From Lingula anatina (taxonomy: Eukaryota > Brachiopoda > Lingulata > Lingulida > Lingulidae): DNA of 64,000 bases. This document shows, piece after piece, positions 1-13,000 of the stretch; position 1 is the stretch's first letter, and the number at the start of each line of letters is the position of its first letter. The notes under the pieces are model-generated. The model worked only from the letters and a program-made list of their open reading frames with translations. It ran no database searches and was not told where the DNA came from. The translations under genes were made by a program, and so were the position numbers. The DNA lies in contig NW_019774402.1 of the NCBI RefSeq assembly GCF_001039355.2, positions 804,470 to 868,469 on the forward strand, in the 5' to 3' direction.

Positions 1-959
1 TTGCATGATGAGTTTACAATTAAAAAAAGATTACTGAAAACAGAATACCTTTGAGAATAACTTGCATTAGTTACAAACATTATTTGGAGCACAAGGTCAG
101 GTCCAATACAGAGTATAAATGACAATATTACTGCAATGACAATAATGCTGATACTGCCATCCTCTCTATGTGATCTCATATTTAATGATAGTACCATGCA
201 TGTTCTGTTTCTTGAAGCTTGATGCACCTCTCGAATCAGCTGAATATTGCACACAATTAGTATAACAAGAGGCAGTATGTACATTGTTAAGAAATATAAA
301 CAGCATGCATACATAAATCTGTATGTTGTATTTGTGAAAAGACTGGCTTGATACCTCAAGTAATGAACCTCGCAGTGCAATGGTAACTTCAAAACTCGAT
401 ATTCAAAGAATCTTGGGATGTTATAGAGGACTGCAAGAAGGAATATCACGACTGTCATCTTGCGAGCACGCTTGGCAGAACAATGGATTATGGCCTTTAT
501 GGGATGATGAACTGCTAAGTAGCGGTCAACAGTTATGTAAGTGACCATCCATGTACTGCAGGTCTGGCTGATGTACCACCATGGAAGAACATGAACCTGA
601 ACCAATGGAAAATTATTCCAATATGTGGTCATATACCCAGTATAAGGGTACACTGAACGCAGGCTATGGTAAAATATGCTCCCCAGGATGAAGAAAGAAT
701 CAAAGAAAGCCAGGCCCTGGAGTAAAACTGCAGTGGATGTTAACTTGCCATTGGTTTTTTGCAGTACTAAGAATGATACCAAGTTCCCAATCAACCCAAA
801 TAAACTGAGGCAGCCAACAAGCACTGTATCAATGTAAAAGTCGAGGGCAGGATTGGAAGATGTTAGGTTTATACAGCCTGCTTCTTCACTCCCATTGACA
901 GCATGCACCCAAGACTCTGTGGTAATGTGTTCCTCTGTCACCAAAGACAAGTGTTGCAT
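1..959 (-). CDS. FMRFamide-receptor-like class A GPCR (3' end cut by window)
   Basis: A single open frame of 319 codons starts at ATG 959-957, with an in-frame TAA upstream (986-984), and runs off the window without a stop. It is a rhodopsin-class seven-helix receptor at the plasma membrane. The N-terminus carries sequons (NGS, NLT). TM1 holds GNLVSFLVL and TM2 AFFDSFF with the conserved Asp. TM3 ends in VDRYLAVHHPIKA (DRY motif). TM5 holds YILPLVILIVCN, and TM6 has CIGP in place of CWxP. The frame is cut in TM7 at NLFLIVNSSC, just before the NPxxY region. The TM2 and TM5 signatures and the NSS of TM7 resemble FMRFamide and related neuropeptide receptors. The ligand cannot be inferred. A possible 5'UTR acceptor lies at about 1053-1055. 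The next gene on this strand is paxillin, about 3 kb upstream. Confidence 0.9.
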   Translation of the reverse strand, partial: MQHLSLVTEEHITTESWVHAVNGSEEAGCINLTSSNPALDFYIDTVLVGCLSLFGLIGNLVSFLVLQKTNGKLTSTAVLLQGLAFFDSFFILGSIFYHSLRSVYPYTGYMTTYWNNFPLVQVHVLPWWYISQTCSTWMVTYITVDRYLAVHHPIKAIIHCSAKRARKMTVVIFLLAVLYNIPRFFEYRVLKLPLHCEVHYLRYQASLFTNTTYRFMYACCLYFLTMYILPLVILIVCNIQLIREVHQASRNRTCMVLSLNMRSHREDGSISIIVIAVILSFILCIGPDLVLQIMFVTNASYSQRYSVFSNLFLIVNSSC

Positions 960-3900
960 TTTTTCAATAGATTGTAGGTATTGTTATATTCAAAATGTCA
1001 TTTTAACTGCTTCTTGCTTTTGAAGTACTAGTACTATCAGATTTTTGTTGGGCTGTAGAGAATCATCTAAGCAAGAATGCAAAAGCTGTATTTCATCTCT
1101 TCACAACATTTTGAGACTGGCTCCTACAATGACAAAACAGTTTTATGAGAAATTATTTTTATTGGTCCAATTTTAATTAATTTTAATACTTAAACTATTC
1201 AATATAAAAAGGTCCATTCTTTTGGCTTAAAATCATGATAGCATGCCTAAACCAACTAACAAGCTGGTACGTTTTGTCTTAACTTCAACAGCATGTACCT
1301 ATGATGATCAATAGAAATCGTGAGAACTAAGAGCGATATGTATCAGAAAAACTTCCACTGAGTATAAATGAACAAAAGTTGTTCCTTGAAAAGAACTCAA
1401 CAGTCCACTTACCTTAAAAATTGAAAGGCTGAAAATTTATTTGGTCTTCGCAGAAACACACTTTGGATAAAGGAGTAGTTGTATGCAACTGATGGTGGCA
1501 ATTGTCAGTCTCTGATATATCTTTCTTCCAGTCTAATGGGTTGTTTTCCCCAGAATGTTCTCCAGACGTCAGGACTGGCAAGTGTTTTCCAAACAGATCA
1601 ATACATTATCCACACAATTAGTTTCGAAATTGCAGATTGCTTGTTGAGTGAATACTTCAATTTCTTTGTCAAGTACTTCCCTGTTGAGACTTGTGAGTCA
1701 AGGTCTAATTTTTTTTGTCCATCATTCGTGAAATCTAGTATTGTCAGAAAAGCAAAGTATATTCAGAGGTTTTTTTTCAACATCTAATGTAATGGTATGC
1801 AGGGTTGGTGCATCCACAGTAAATTGTGCTCATTAAGCATTATACATGTATTTGTTGTGTAAGGAATTGCTAAGTCAGCTAGCTAAGTTTAACTGGCTTA
1901 TAATTAGCCACCTCTACTGATATTGCATTATTTGGCTGTTATTCTTAAATAAACTTCACTAATCAGATGTTAGAATATTGAAATGTTTAGTGACATTGAA
2001 TGGGGAAATGTTTTCATGAGTTAGCCTCATGAATTAATTTTCAGCAGTGGTTCATATGTGGTTTAAAACCTCAGATTTCAGTTTTGAAGTAAAAAGCAAT
2101 TTACTTAGTATCAGTAGATTGTGATTGCTTTGTAAATCTTCAAATTGTAAATACTAAAAATAACACAGCAAAGGTTCATTCTGTTATTAAGAAAGCATAT
2201 AGTTTTATTTTGTACTTTGTAATTAATTATATTATACAGTTATTAACTATCTACAGATACCATTCACTTTATGATAACAATAACAAGCTGGTGGATTTCT
2301 GGCTGTTACTTGGCAGAAGTTGTGGTAAAAACAGAGTGACCTTCCTTGTCCTGGCATTATGAACAGGGTCTACAACAGGAACAAAATGTTTGTTTACATT
2401 TGCCACTTTGTATCCCCTTAATGCACAAAAGCAAAAAATAAAAAATGAAGTTTTTTTAAACTTAAAAATACATCTACAGAGAAGTTTTTAAATGCAGCAG
2501 ACATATTTATTGTCATCTTTAGATATCTTTTTAGACCACTGAAAAATTATCATAAATGTGTTATATAACATTCCAACTCAGTTGAAAAATAACAGGATGC
2601 ACATGCAAATACACTATCTACTGCATCACTTGTAACCTTGGTCTAGCTACTGCATTCTACCATAACAACAGGAGATGGCCCTTCATATCTTATCTGAACC
2701 CTTGGCTAAATCAATACCATGAAAATAAATTTCCTAATGCTGAAGTTATGTAAAAATTAGGTTTCATCAAAAGAAGTTGATGGTAAATGGAGTCTATTAA
2801 TATTCACAGCATAAAATAAACCCTAGGTAAACATCATCTTAGTTTCAAATAAGCTGTTTCTTAGCAAAGCATCAACTTTTTTCTTAAAGTATTGACATAA
2901 ACCCATAAAAGCAATCAAGTTATTGTTTGAAGTGCTTCAGAACACTGCCACAAAGCAACCGCTTCACAAACAATCAGATTATTGAGAAAAACCTAATGGC
3001 AAACTCTCTGGAAATTCATTTTCCACACAATGAACTGGGATGGGCCATAAGACTGAATGCCAGGGTGAAATGCCATCTTTACAAATCTGTTATTAATCTG
3101 CTCTAACCTCTTCTTCTAGAAAAAATAAGATTAAATGTAGAAAAGCTGTGACAATTTGTAATTCTTGATTCTAATATTATAAGAATTAAATATGGAAGAC
3201 TTGTAAAGCACACCTTTTGGTTATCAAACACAAATCCCTTACTGTGTTGAAGAAAACCCTATTCGCAATATCATACTGAAACCAAACTATTGCATTTGTC
3301 CATGAATCAAATTTAAATACCTGTGATCTTTGATAATTTGAATAATATATTAAATAAACTAACCACATAAAATATATATAAATGAAAGAAAAATCATTTG
3401 ACCCTTTTTCTAAAAGCCAGTTTTCATAAATAAGTTAAAATGGCAGATCAAAGTAGTTGTTAACATTACTAGCACTTCTTTCTCTCAAATTGCCTACCAA
3501 ATGTACAACAGCACTAGATCACAGATGCAAAATAAATTTGAAGCATTTATAGCACTAAAATGAATAAAATTAAAATGCAAAAAAATATCAATATTTTATT
3601 TTTAAACAAATATTTTAAGTTATAATTTTATGCTATGCAATCTTAACATTTTTTTATTTAAATTTCTTTAACTATGCATTTCTCTTGGTATCATCTCATC
3701 TTTCCTCTAAATATTGAATATAATTTGTACATATGTTTCAATTACATCTCTATACAAGTACAGTACAGAATAAAAATCCTGTAAAATTGTCATGATTTTT
3801 TACTTTTGCTATTTACTTTCAGAAAGATTCATTGTTTACCATTCCAACCTTCGAGTTCCAGGCAAAAAAAAAAAAAAAAAAAAAAAAAAACAAAAACAAA

Positions 3901-4090
3901 AGGCTGTCAACTTTGGTAAAATAATATGACTTTTCTTCTTCAGTTATTAACTTCTCTACAACTGGAAAATGTCAAATAAGTGACGCCTGGCACCTAGATC
4001 ATCACATCACTATCATAAAATACGAGTTGAACAATTATAACAGTTACAGATTTATCTGGTGCAGGATATTAAAATTGCTAAGTACAAAAA
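960..4090. other. Intergenic region between GPCR and paxillin, probably including paxillin 3'UTR
   Basis: No supported coding exon. Short frames such as the one at 1479-1787 lack family similarity and splice context. The part next to 4090 is probably paxillin 3'UTR. Minus-strand AATAAA signals occur at 3595-3600 and near 2203, but I cannot tell which is used. A 27-base poly(A) run lies at 3864-3890. Confidence 0.5.
3864..3890. repeat. Poly(A) tract
   Basis: Twenty-seven consecutive A on the plus strand, followed by CAAAAACAAAA. It lies downstream of the paxillin stop. On the paxillin sense strand it is poly(T), so it is not that transcript's tail. Confidence 0.9.
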
Positions 4091-7000
4091 TCAACCAAAC
4101 AGTTTCACAAAACATGCATGGCAATATGGCTTCTCATTCTGTTCCTTAAAAGTCCCTTTGTTCAGCTGTTTCAGACAAAATGCACATACAAAGTGTTCAG
4201 GGTGAAATTTCTTGTACATGGCAGTGATGCATCTGCCTGTGATTGGTTTCTGGCAGCCAGCACAGAGTGAGCCGCGTTTGGCGTGGTAATGTGTCTCGCA
4301 GTAAGGCATCCCCTCATGGTCAAAGAAGCTGCCACCACCAAATGATGCATGGCAATCCTAGAGTTAAAATGAATGGTGCAAATAAAGATTTATGAATGAA
4401 ACTTAACGAAACTTAACATCCTAACAGCTTAATATCCACTTTCTTTAAAAAAATATCATTTCTTATTAATTATCGATAGCCTTCACATTAATTGCCACAT
4501 ACATTGAATTAAAATTTATTTTAAAACTGACAGCCTAACTAAAAATAAGCATTTTATCAAGATAAATAAATCAACTTGTTCTCAAGCCATTTTTCTTACC
4601 CTGCACACAAAACACTCTGGGTGCCACTGTCTGTTCAGTGCTGAGATGTAGTTGTCCATGATGGGACGGTTACATCCACCACATTTGGGAGCAAACATTT
4701 CGAAGTAGTCTTCTCTGAAATTCCAGTAATATAGACATAAATGGATGGTTACAGACGCTGGATTAATTTCATATCTTGTTTCTTCTATGAATGTTCATAC
4801 TTAATACATTTCATAGGGTCCAATTTTGTTCTTATACCTGTTCTATCTCTCCAATATTCTTGACAGAAATTAAAACTACTGGCACATCCTTCCTATTTTA
4901 GAACAACCTACAATAAACCTACCTGCAGAAAGCTTTTCCATCTTTTTCATGGAAGCCATCTTCATCAAATGGTCGACCACACTGAGCACAAAAGAAGTGT
5001 TCGGGATGCCATGTCCTATCCAAGGCTGTCACACATTTCTGCAAATAGAGAAGATTGTCTTATAATGACCTACACAAACAGATAAATTTTTCAGGGGAAA
5101 AAAAAATTTTTTCTTAGCAAAAATGTTTTCTCCTTTTCTTTTCAATTTTGAAATCAGGATTTCAATAATTAAATGTGACTTTTGCAATCTTTTTTATTCT
5201 TTGAATACAAAAGCTAGCTTTTCCTAAAAAAAGATTCCTGGAAACACTGAATTATGAATGCACCTATCAAATTACATGTTTGCGTCCATTAATGTGGGGG
5301 AAAATTTGCTCATTTGCTTGGAGTTTGCTAAAGGCAGAAGGTGCAGGGGTGAGGAAGAATAGAGAAAGAGATACTTTTGCCTCCTATAACTTATGCCCCC
5401 ATTATTTAACCTGAACTATTAGCTTAACAATCACTTACATCTAGAATGGGACCATTGCAGTATGCACAACGTGGTGAAAACAACTGATGATAGTCTTGTT
5501 CGCAGAAAGGTTGTCCATCTCTCTCAAAGAAGTTCTGTGTTCCCAGCTCCTGATGGCAGTGGGCACACATGAAGTGTTCTGGATGCCAGATCTGACCCAA
5601 AGCTGTGATCACCTGGTACCAAGACGAGCAATAATGAACTCAAATACAGGAAAAGTATTTACTTTTCTAGAGACTGGAGCACTGGTTCATGAAAGCATAC
5701 AGATAGTAATTTACAAATTTAACTGGCACACTGGAATATAATATTTTGCCGTGGATCCTCTAAAATATAATAACTATGTTTTAAGAAATAAGCTAATAAT
5801 TGATAGTTCCACACTAATTAAAAATAATATAAAATAAAGAAAACGGACAAACCTACCTGCCCAACAATTGGTTTATTGCAGGCAGCACAAGACCCCTTGG
5901 TGGAAGTGCTGACTCCCTGGCGATTCATATCACTCTGTAGATTACCCAACATGGCGTCTAACTGACCCCCTGGGCGGGACTGCTGTGGAAGCTGCTGTGT
6001 TATGGTGGGTTGAGCAGCGGAGACAGATTGCTTGGAAGGTTTGTTCGGTTTTGCATATGGCGGCTCTTGAATTGTTTGCTGTGTTGGTACAGGTGGAGGT
6101 CCTCTTGGTGTTGTATTCATCTGAAAAATTCATTTATATTGCGTATCTCAATATTATAAACAGAAAACTACTGGAGGAACACATAGCATGATTAATAACC
6201 TTTCCCTAATATTCACATATTCAAAACATGTTTAAATCCCAGCTAGCTAGTTGCATGATCTTCAAAACTGCATGATCATATTTAAATCTACAAACATCTA
6301 TCAACAACAACCAAGAAACCCAATTTTAAGAATCCATACTCCCTAAATTGACTGTGAAACCATGTACCTATCCCCAAAAAATCAGTCTCAGATTCATTTG
6401 ATTACAGATGAAACTTCATGAAAATTATTTCTGACTTATATTTACATATTATGTTCTCATCTGCTCTGGTTTATGTGTCTTCTGTCTGTCTAGTTACACT
6501 GCTTCCCAGTCTACTACTTGTACACATCTCAGAACTGCATATATACTTTTGACATATGGCCAGGTACTCCTCCACACATTTTTTTTCTAAGAGGCCCACA
6601 TTGGGTTTTGTTTTCATAGAATCAGAACAAATTGGTCTATAATCAAAATACTACATGGAATGTTTGAGTGAAACATAAACAGGAATCTTATTGTTTGTTG
6701 TTTCAGGAGGATTTGAAAATGTCAGGATGAGTTAAATGTGGTTGCTTCTTTGTAATATTCACATACTGCTAACTTGCAGCACATTGAATTATTCATTTAC
6801 AACATATATATCTAACTTTAATGTAAATAAATTTTAATATTGTAGATGCATATTGGGCATATTATGAAATGTCAGGTAAATAGTCAGCTAAACAAATCCT
6901 CAATGACATGTAACTTGCTTCCCACCCAACAGAATTATTTTCATCTTCTGTATCGCTTCCTCCAATATCCTCTTTGCTTTAAGCTTCACAGTTAATCAGT

Positions 7001-10000
7001 AGCAGTATGCTCCCTGCCATCCATTGCCCTTTTGTAATAGGAACACATCAATTACCGCAGTCTGTAACACCTGGCTCTATATTACCTGTACCTACATGTT
7101 CTTCTATGTATTCTCAAGTACTGAATGTATTAACACAAATTACACTGGTATGTATTTATATGAAAATATGGCCATTATTCAAGATGCTCTGTGTTCTGCA
7201 TTCTATTTTGTGCTTCATCTTTTGTTTTAACAGTGCTCATATTCACCTCTGAAGGATTGTGTTCCTCTCAGAAGTTTTCATCCCCTTTAAGTCTGTAAGC
7301 CATATATTCATCAATAATAGCAAACCATGCAATGCTATCCCAGTCAAGCATTTTCAGAGTGTAAGAGTATGTTGTGATATTTCTGTTCAAGAAGTCCCTC
7401 TGTGTGCACGTGCATGAGACAGAGAGAGAGAGAAAGAGAGAGAATTTTCTTTATAATGAAATTACATTCTGATGATGCATATAAGCAGAGATTCAAATCT
7501 AACTTAAATTCAAAATTGACAATTTACCTTGAAAGTGGACAGTGATTCCATCAACTCGTCTAATTCTCGCGTTGCTGAAGAAGCTGCTGGTCCGCCGTCA
7601 GTCAGAGTCTCCCCGTTGTTAGTGGGTATTGATCTGGCTGGGTTGTTCACAGTGGTATACGTGCCTTGTTGGGTGTAGGCTTGTTGGTGGGATTGCTGTG
7701 GTGCTGGGGGTCTGTAATAAATAGACACACATACCTAGAATAAATCTAAACCCAACTTTAGTTTTGTAAAAACATATTTTCATTAATTTTACTTACAACT
7801 GTGGAAAAAAATCTGTTTGGATAATATGCATCTTGCACTTTCTGATTATATGCATCCTGACTTGGCATTCAGTATGTACTCTACATAAACATCAACTTTT
7901 AAACTTTATAAGGTTAAATACAGGTCCAATGAAGATGATCTACATCAATCTAACACACAGACTGACATATACCATTGGTTTATAGTGTGTTTCATCATAA
8001 GATAAACACACACAAATGTTCATTTTATAACCAAGGGTAAAACTCCTCATTGTGAGCAGCCTTAAACAAATATGACAGAAGCAGCTCCAAAGTTTCCTAA
8101 AAGCAATCTTTCTAAATAGTTTTTTTTTCTCAGAATTAATGAATGCTACAACTGAGGCTCTTATCCTGCAAACCACATACCTGGATTTCCACATAAACTT
8201 GCAACTCAAAAAAATCCCTCAAATTTACAAGTCCTTGATGCTTAAGGAGATGAAAACTCTAAAAAGGACTTATGTATTGGTACCACTTCTATACACTAGG
8301 TTTGTCTGCAGCAGAGCATGCTATCAAAAAGAAAGTCAGCTTCCAGACTGTAGGGCAATTTTTAACATCCTTTGTTTTTAATATCATCAGAAGATAACCA
8401 TACATTTGTGGAATGGCTCTTTTATCACCAGACACTGCATGAAAGCAAAACAGTTTCAACAACTACTGTAAAATGTACTAAACATACCAAATCTTTAATC
8501 TTCAACTTACTGAAGTGACAGATAAACCATGACTACTTATATATCAAAAAGGTAGCTAATACTCAAATACATCTTTTCCAAGTCAAAATTACTTGCCAAG
8601 ACATATTAACTTTCAAGTTTTGTTTCTCCAAGAGACCACAAATATACAAGCGAGCACTCACTGCAGCAGCAAGGCATTCTGTGCTGATAACATTTTATCC
8701 AAAATGCTTCTGAACCATACATCAAGGAAAGACTAAAAGAAAACACCCTAGCAAGTAGGGGTCTTGAATTTTGAAAAATAATAATACACTAACCAAACTT
8801 GTCAAAAATTTAATTTTCATATTTAAATGAAAAATATATGAGAAGGCCTTCTACAAAATACTCAAATATGGAACTGTAAGTATTGGGGCTTTATTTTATC
8901 CAATCAAAATGCATTGACACAAATAGAAAGGCTTTTAAACAAGGCAGCAAAGCTGTCAAATGTACAGACAAAAAACAGAAAATAAAGATGCAAAATNTTA
9001 AAAAATAATATGTCAGGATAAGGCTGCCTAGGTTATACATACCCCATCATTACATAAAATCCTGATTCTACTAGAAATAAGTCAACTTCTTCACTGCTAT
9101 ATCAACAGTAAAATGTTTGTTTCCCATCTGATTTTATTCAATAATAAAACGTTTGGCCCAAAAAATTTTTAAGAGAAATAACATCCGTACAAAATGAAAT
9201 CTGAGAAATGGCCATCTATCATATTAAATATTGATTCTCTTTTAGAAAGACTATGACTGCTCTTTCTTAACACCTAAAACCAGTGGCATAAAATTTCAGA
9301 TATTATGTCTGCAACAATTACCCAAAAGACTGGATTTAATTTGTTTAACACATTTGGATATCACATTCAGACGAATGACTCACTCCTACTTTTAAACAGG
9401 AAAACAAAGAAAGCCTGTGTACGTCTGATCAGGCCATCACCAGTTAACACACCAATTTTTCTGCCGTTACAAATTTGCCCACACATTAAACACCCTTAGA
9501 CAATGCCCAAGTTGTGTTTTCACAACCACATATCACCTTATGTTTACTTGACAAAAGTAAATTGGATATATAAATTGTTTCAAGTGTAGCTGTTGGGTTT
9601 CTCTCATTGTGTATTCATAGCACAACCACAGCTACAGTAGTCTCATTACTACCTCAGTATTGTTAGATTCTGTACTTGGTAGGTATCTATGACTACATGG
9701 ATACAGCAACATTTCACTAACTATTAAGCATAATGTCCCAACAATAAATTGACTACTGAAATCAAATTATTCATTTATTTTATTTCAAAACAATAACAGA
9801 TTTAAGCCACCATGTATACTACAGGTAGAGCCCAGCAGCAGAGCTTGGTTTCTATGACAAAATGGTACCTTTGGGGTTTTATTGAGAACCTCTAGAGTTG
9901 TGGTCAGACAAGGGCTATTCAAAGCGCAAGACCACCAGATTTAATGGCCAAGGCCCCATATCTCGAAAGCATCGAGCATTACGACCGTGCGCAAGTGTCT

Positions 10001-13000
10001 TGATTCCATAACTCGCCCATACTCGTCCCATATGATACATTGTAGCCTCTATTTGATATAGCGATTCACAATACTCGATGCTTTCAAGATACGGGGCCCA
10101 GGAATTTTAAGGTCTGAGGCACAAGTTCTTTTTCAAATATCACCCTCTATACCTTAGCTTCTTGGATATTGAACTTTTTACTTTTGCTAGATATATCTGC
10201 TCTGATGACATGAGAAAAGGGAGCCCATGACCTTGCCTTCATAAGCTCAAGTGTTCCCACACAGGTTCATTCATCCCTTTTAAATATGCAGGTAAATCAA
10301 ACTGCCATAACCACATCTGTCAACTACAGATGATTTCAAGACACTGTCCCCTTGGGCACTTTATACCTACCCCCTGGACACTGTGTTCTGCAGATCATCC
10401 AGCAGACTGTCCACTGTGTTCCTGCCTCCATATCCCTCCTGCTGCTGCTGCTGGTGTTGGTAGGCCACACTGGGAGGCTGCTGGTGGGTGGGAGAGCCCA
10501 TGGCTGGAGGGTGGTGCAGCCCTCCCATACCACCCTGCATTTCTGAGGAAAGGTAGGAAAATACAGATATAATGTTCAAATAAGTATAGTGCTAAATCAT
10601 ATAAAAGTTCAACCAAATATGCACTTTTTTAATGAGGAAGGCTACACCATCAGGAAATAAATTTAAAAAATGAGGATAATGAAAAATAGATTTTATGAAG
10701 GTAACAGAAAAATAGAATTTACGAAGGTATCAGAAAAATATATTTTAAAAGGTATTTTGAGCATTCCTGGAGATGTCTTACTAAACACTCATCAGATCCT
10801 AGGGTGAAATCAAACACTGTAAGATTTATAGTAATTTTTAGTTTCAGATTATATCACTTCAGGACAATGGTGCAAGGAATGTTTATCATGTCTACAATTG
10901 ACAATATTGGTCATACAGTCACTGCAGGTGAAAATAAGGTAAAAATTGTGAAAGAAAACTACTTCCTAGTAACAAATAAATCAACATCATCTGTGATTAT
11001 ACCCACAGGGAGGGTCTCACAGAGGCAAAGGACCAACTTTGTCCCAGACCTTTAAAAAATGCCCACATGTGCCCCTGGCAATTGTACTTATATCTGATGA
11101 TATCATTCTTGCAATACAACCTTAGCTTCCCGTGGGAATTGGTTGTAAGAGTAATAGGGTGTGCCAGGGTTGGTGCTTCACACACATCTAACGCCAGTGC
11201 ACAAGGCTGACAATTAAAGCCTACAAAAACACAATGTATTGTACCAGCTGCATGCTGGCATTGCTTTTTCCACTGAAGTATAAAAAGTTTGGTTTGATTT
11301 GATCACAGGAACCTTGTAAATAAAACAGCAAAGAGCATTCTGAATTTCGTGATGAAAATGGTGCCCTCACGACCAGCAAACAAGGCCATTAAATCAATGT
11401 CCTAAAGACAATGGAGGACTCAAAACAACAACATCACAGGATTAGGTGGATGCAACAGGTTAAAAGTCAGAGCTGTAAAAAAGTGAAACTGTTTGTGTTT
11501 CTTTTAATTTTAGTTACATCCTGTAATGTCAGCCACAATGGAGCAGCAGGTGCCAAGGGTGGGGAACGTTACATGACAATCAATCCGAGATGAGATGGTG
11601 GAAACCAAGTATTACATGACTCCAGACCTGTGTGAAGTCTTAATGTAATTTCAATGTGTTATGTAAAAAAAAAAAAAAAAAAACATTAAGTTTCACAAAG
11701 TAGCAATGAACATTAGGGCATATTTTCTTAACAGTTCCAAAAGAATGATTTGAAAATAACATTTTCCCTTGCAATTTGCAGGGCAGGGTTTCCAGTGGCT
11801 TTGGTCTTTATTTATTATTATTTTTTATGGAGAAGGGAAGGAAAAATCATTCTGACTGACATCTAACTCAAGAAGTATGTAGGTCATTTCTAATAGAAAA
11901 TGAGGTCATTTTCCCTTAAAGTAATTAAAGGATGCATTTAAGGATTGACTTTATAAATGTTAGCTGTAGATTTGTTGATTTCTAAACAACCTACAATCAA
12001 TTTTTCGCATTTCTCTGAAGAAAAAAAAAGAGATTTTTCATATAAATATCCATTTTAATCTATAAATTTTCTTTCTTTTGATGAAAATTATCTGATTAAT
12101 AGTTTCAATTCCTAGTAAACTCTGGGGACACCAAAGGTGGTCTTTTCTCACACCATTTAGGTTTAATTTTCTTAACCCTTGTATATTTATTGACTAGAAG
12201 ATGAAACCCAGCTGTTTATATAAAAATAGTGCATTGTATCTTGTGGTTGTATCTGTGGTTGTAGCTGCAGAAGCCCAGCAAGGTGCTCCCTCTATCCCAC
12301 TCCCAACACCCACACCACAAACCACAGTAGACTTAACAGCTTACCAAACACTTACTGGGACATACTTCTGGATGACAGAACTTCAGACAAATTTATTTCT
12401 TGACTTAAATAATGCTACTGAGTTTGTAACATATATGTGCTATTTGCATTCTTAAACTCCTCTTTTGAGACATAAACTATGTGATTGCTTCGATAATTTC
12501 ATATGTAATGCATGGCACAACAATCAAATGAAAAGAGAAAGAGTAAAAGAATAATGAATAGGTAACAACCCAGACTGATAGTTGATTAATTGTGATATGG
12601 GAGCAGTGTCATGATGAAAGGAGACTAAGCCTCTATATCAATACCATGAATGTGCATGATGGTTTGCATAGATCTGATTTTCAAAATGTTTTTATGTAAT
12701 AATAATTAAAGAACAAACATAACTAATTAAGCAGGATCCTTTTACAGTGTACACTTTAGTCCTGTTCCCAGGAATGAGGGCATCAAACACAAATTAGTCA
12801 GCAATGCTGAAAAAATAACAGATTCCAAACAGACAGAAAAAATAACTAAATAAATAAAAAGCTTTTGAAAAAAGTATCCAATCCTGTTGATATTAAAAGG
12901 AGCCTGCCTTACTAAAATATAAAGCCACTGCAAATTATAAGTAAAACAAAAAATGGTTTAGGCTTATGGGACAAACACTATCAAAATACAAGCCAAAAAA

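Noticed and set aside
1479-1787. 102-aa plus-strand ORF between the GPCR and paxillin
   Set aside because: No family similarity and low-complexity composition; in AT-rich intergenic DNA this is expected by chance.
10361-10370. Alternative donor (GTATAA) for the paxillin LD3 exon
   Set aside because: It would include an in-frame TAG. The upstream GTAGGT gives the correct phase for the next exon.
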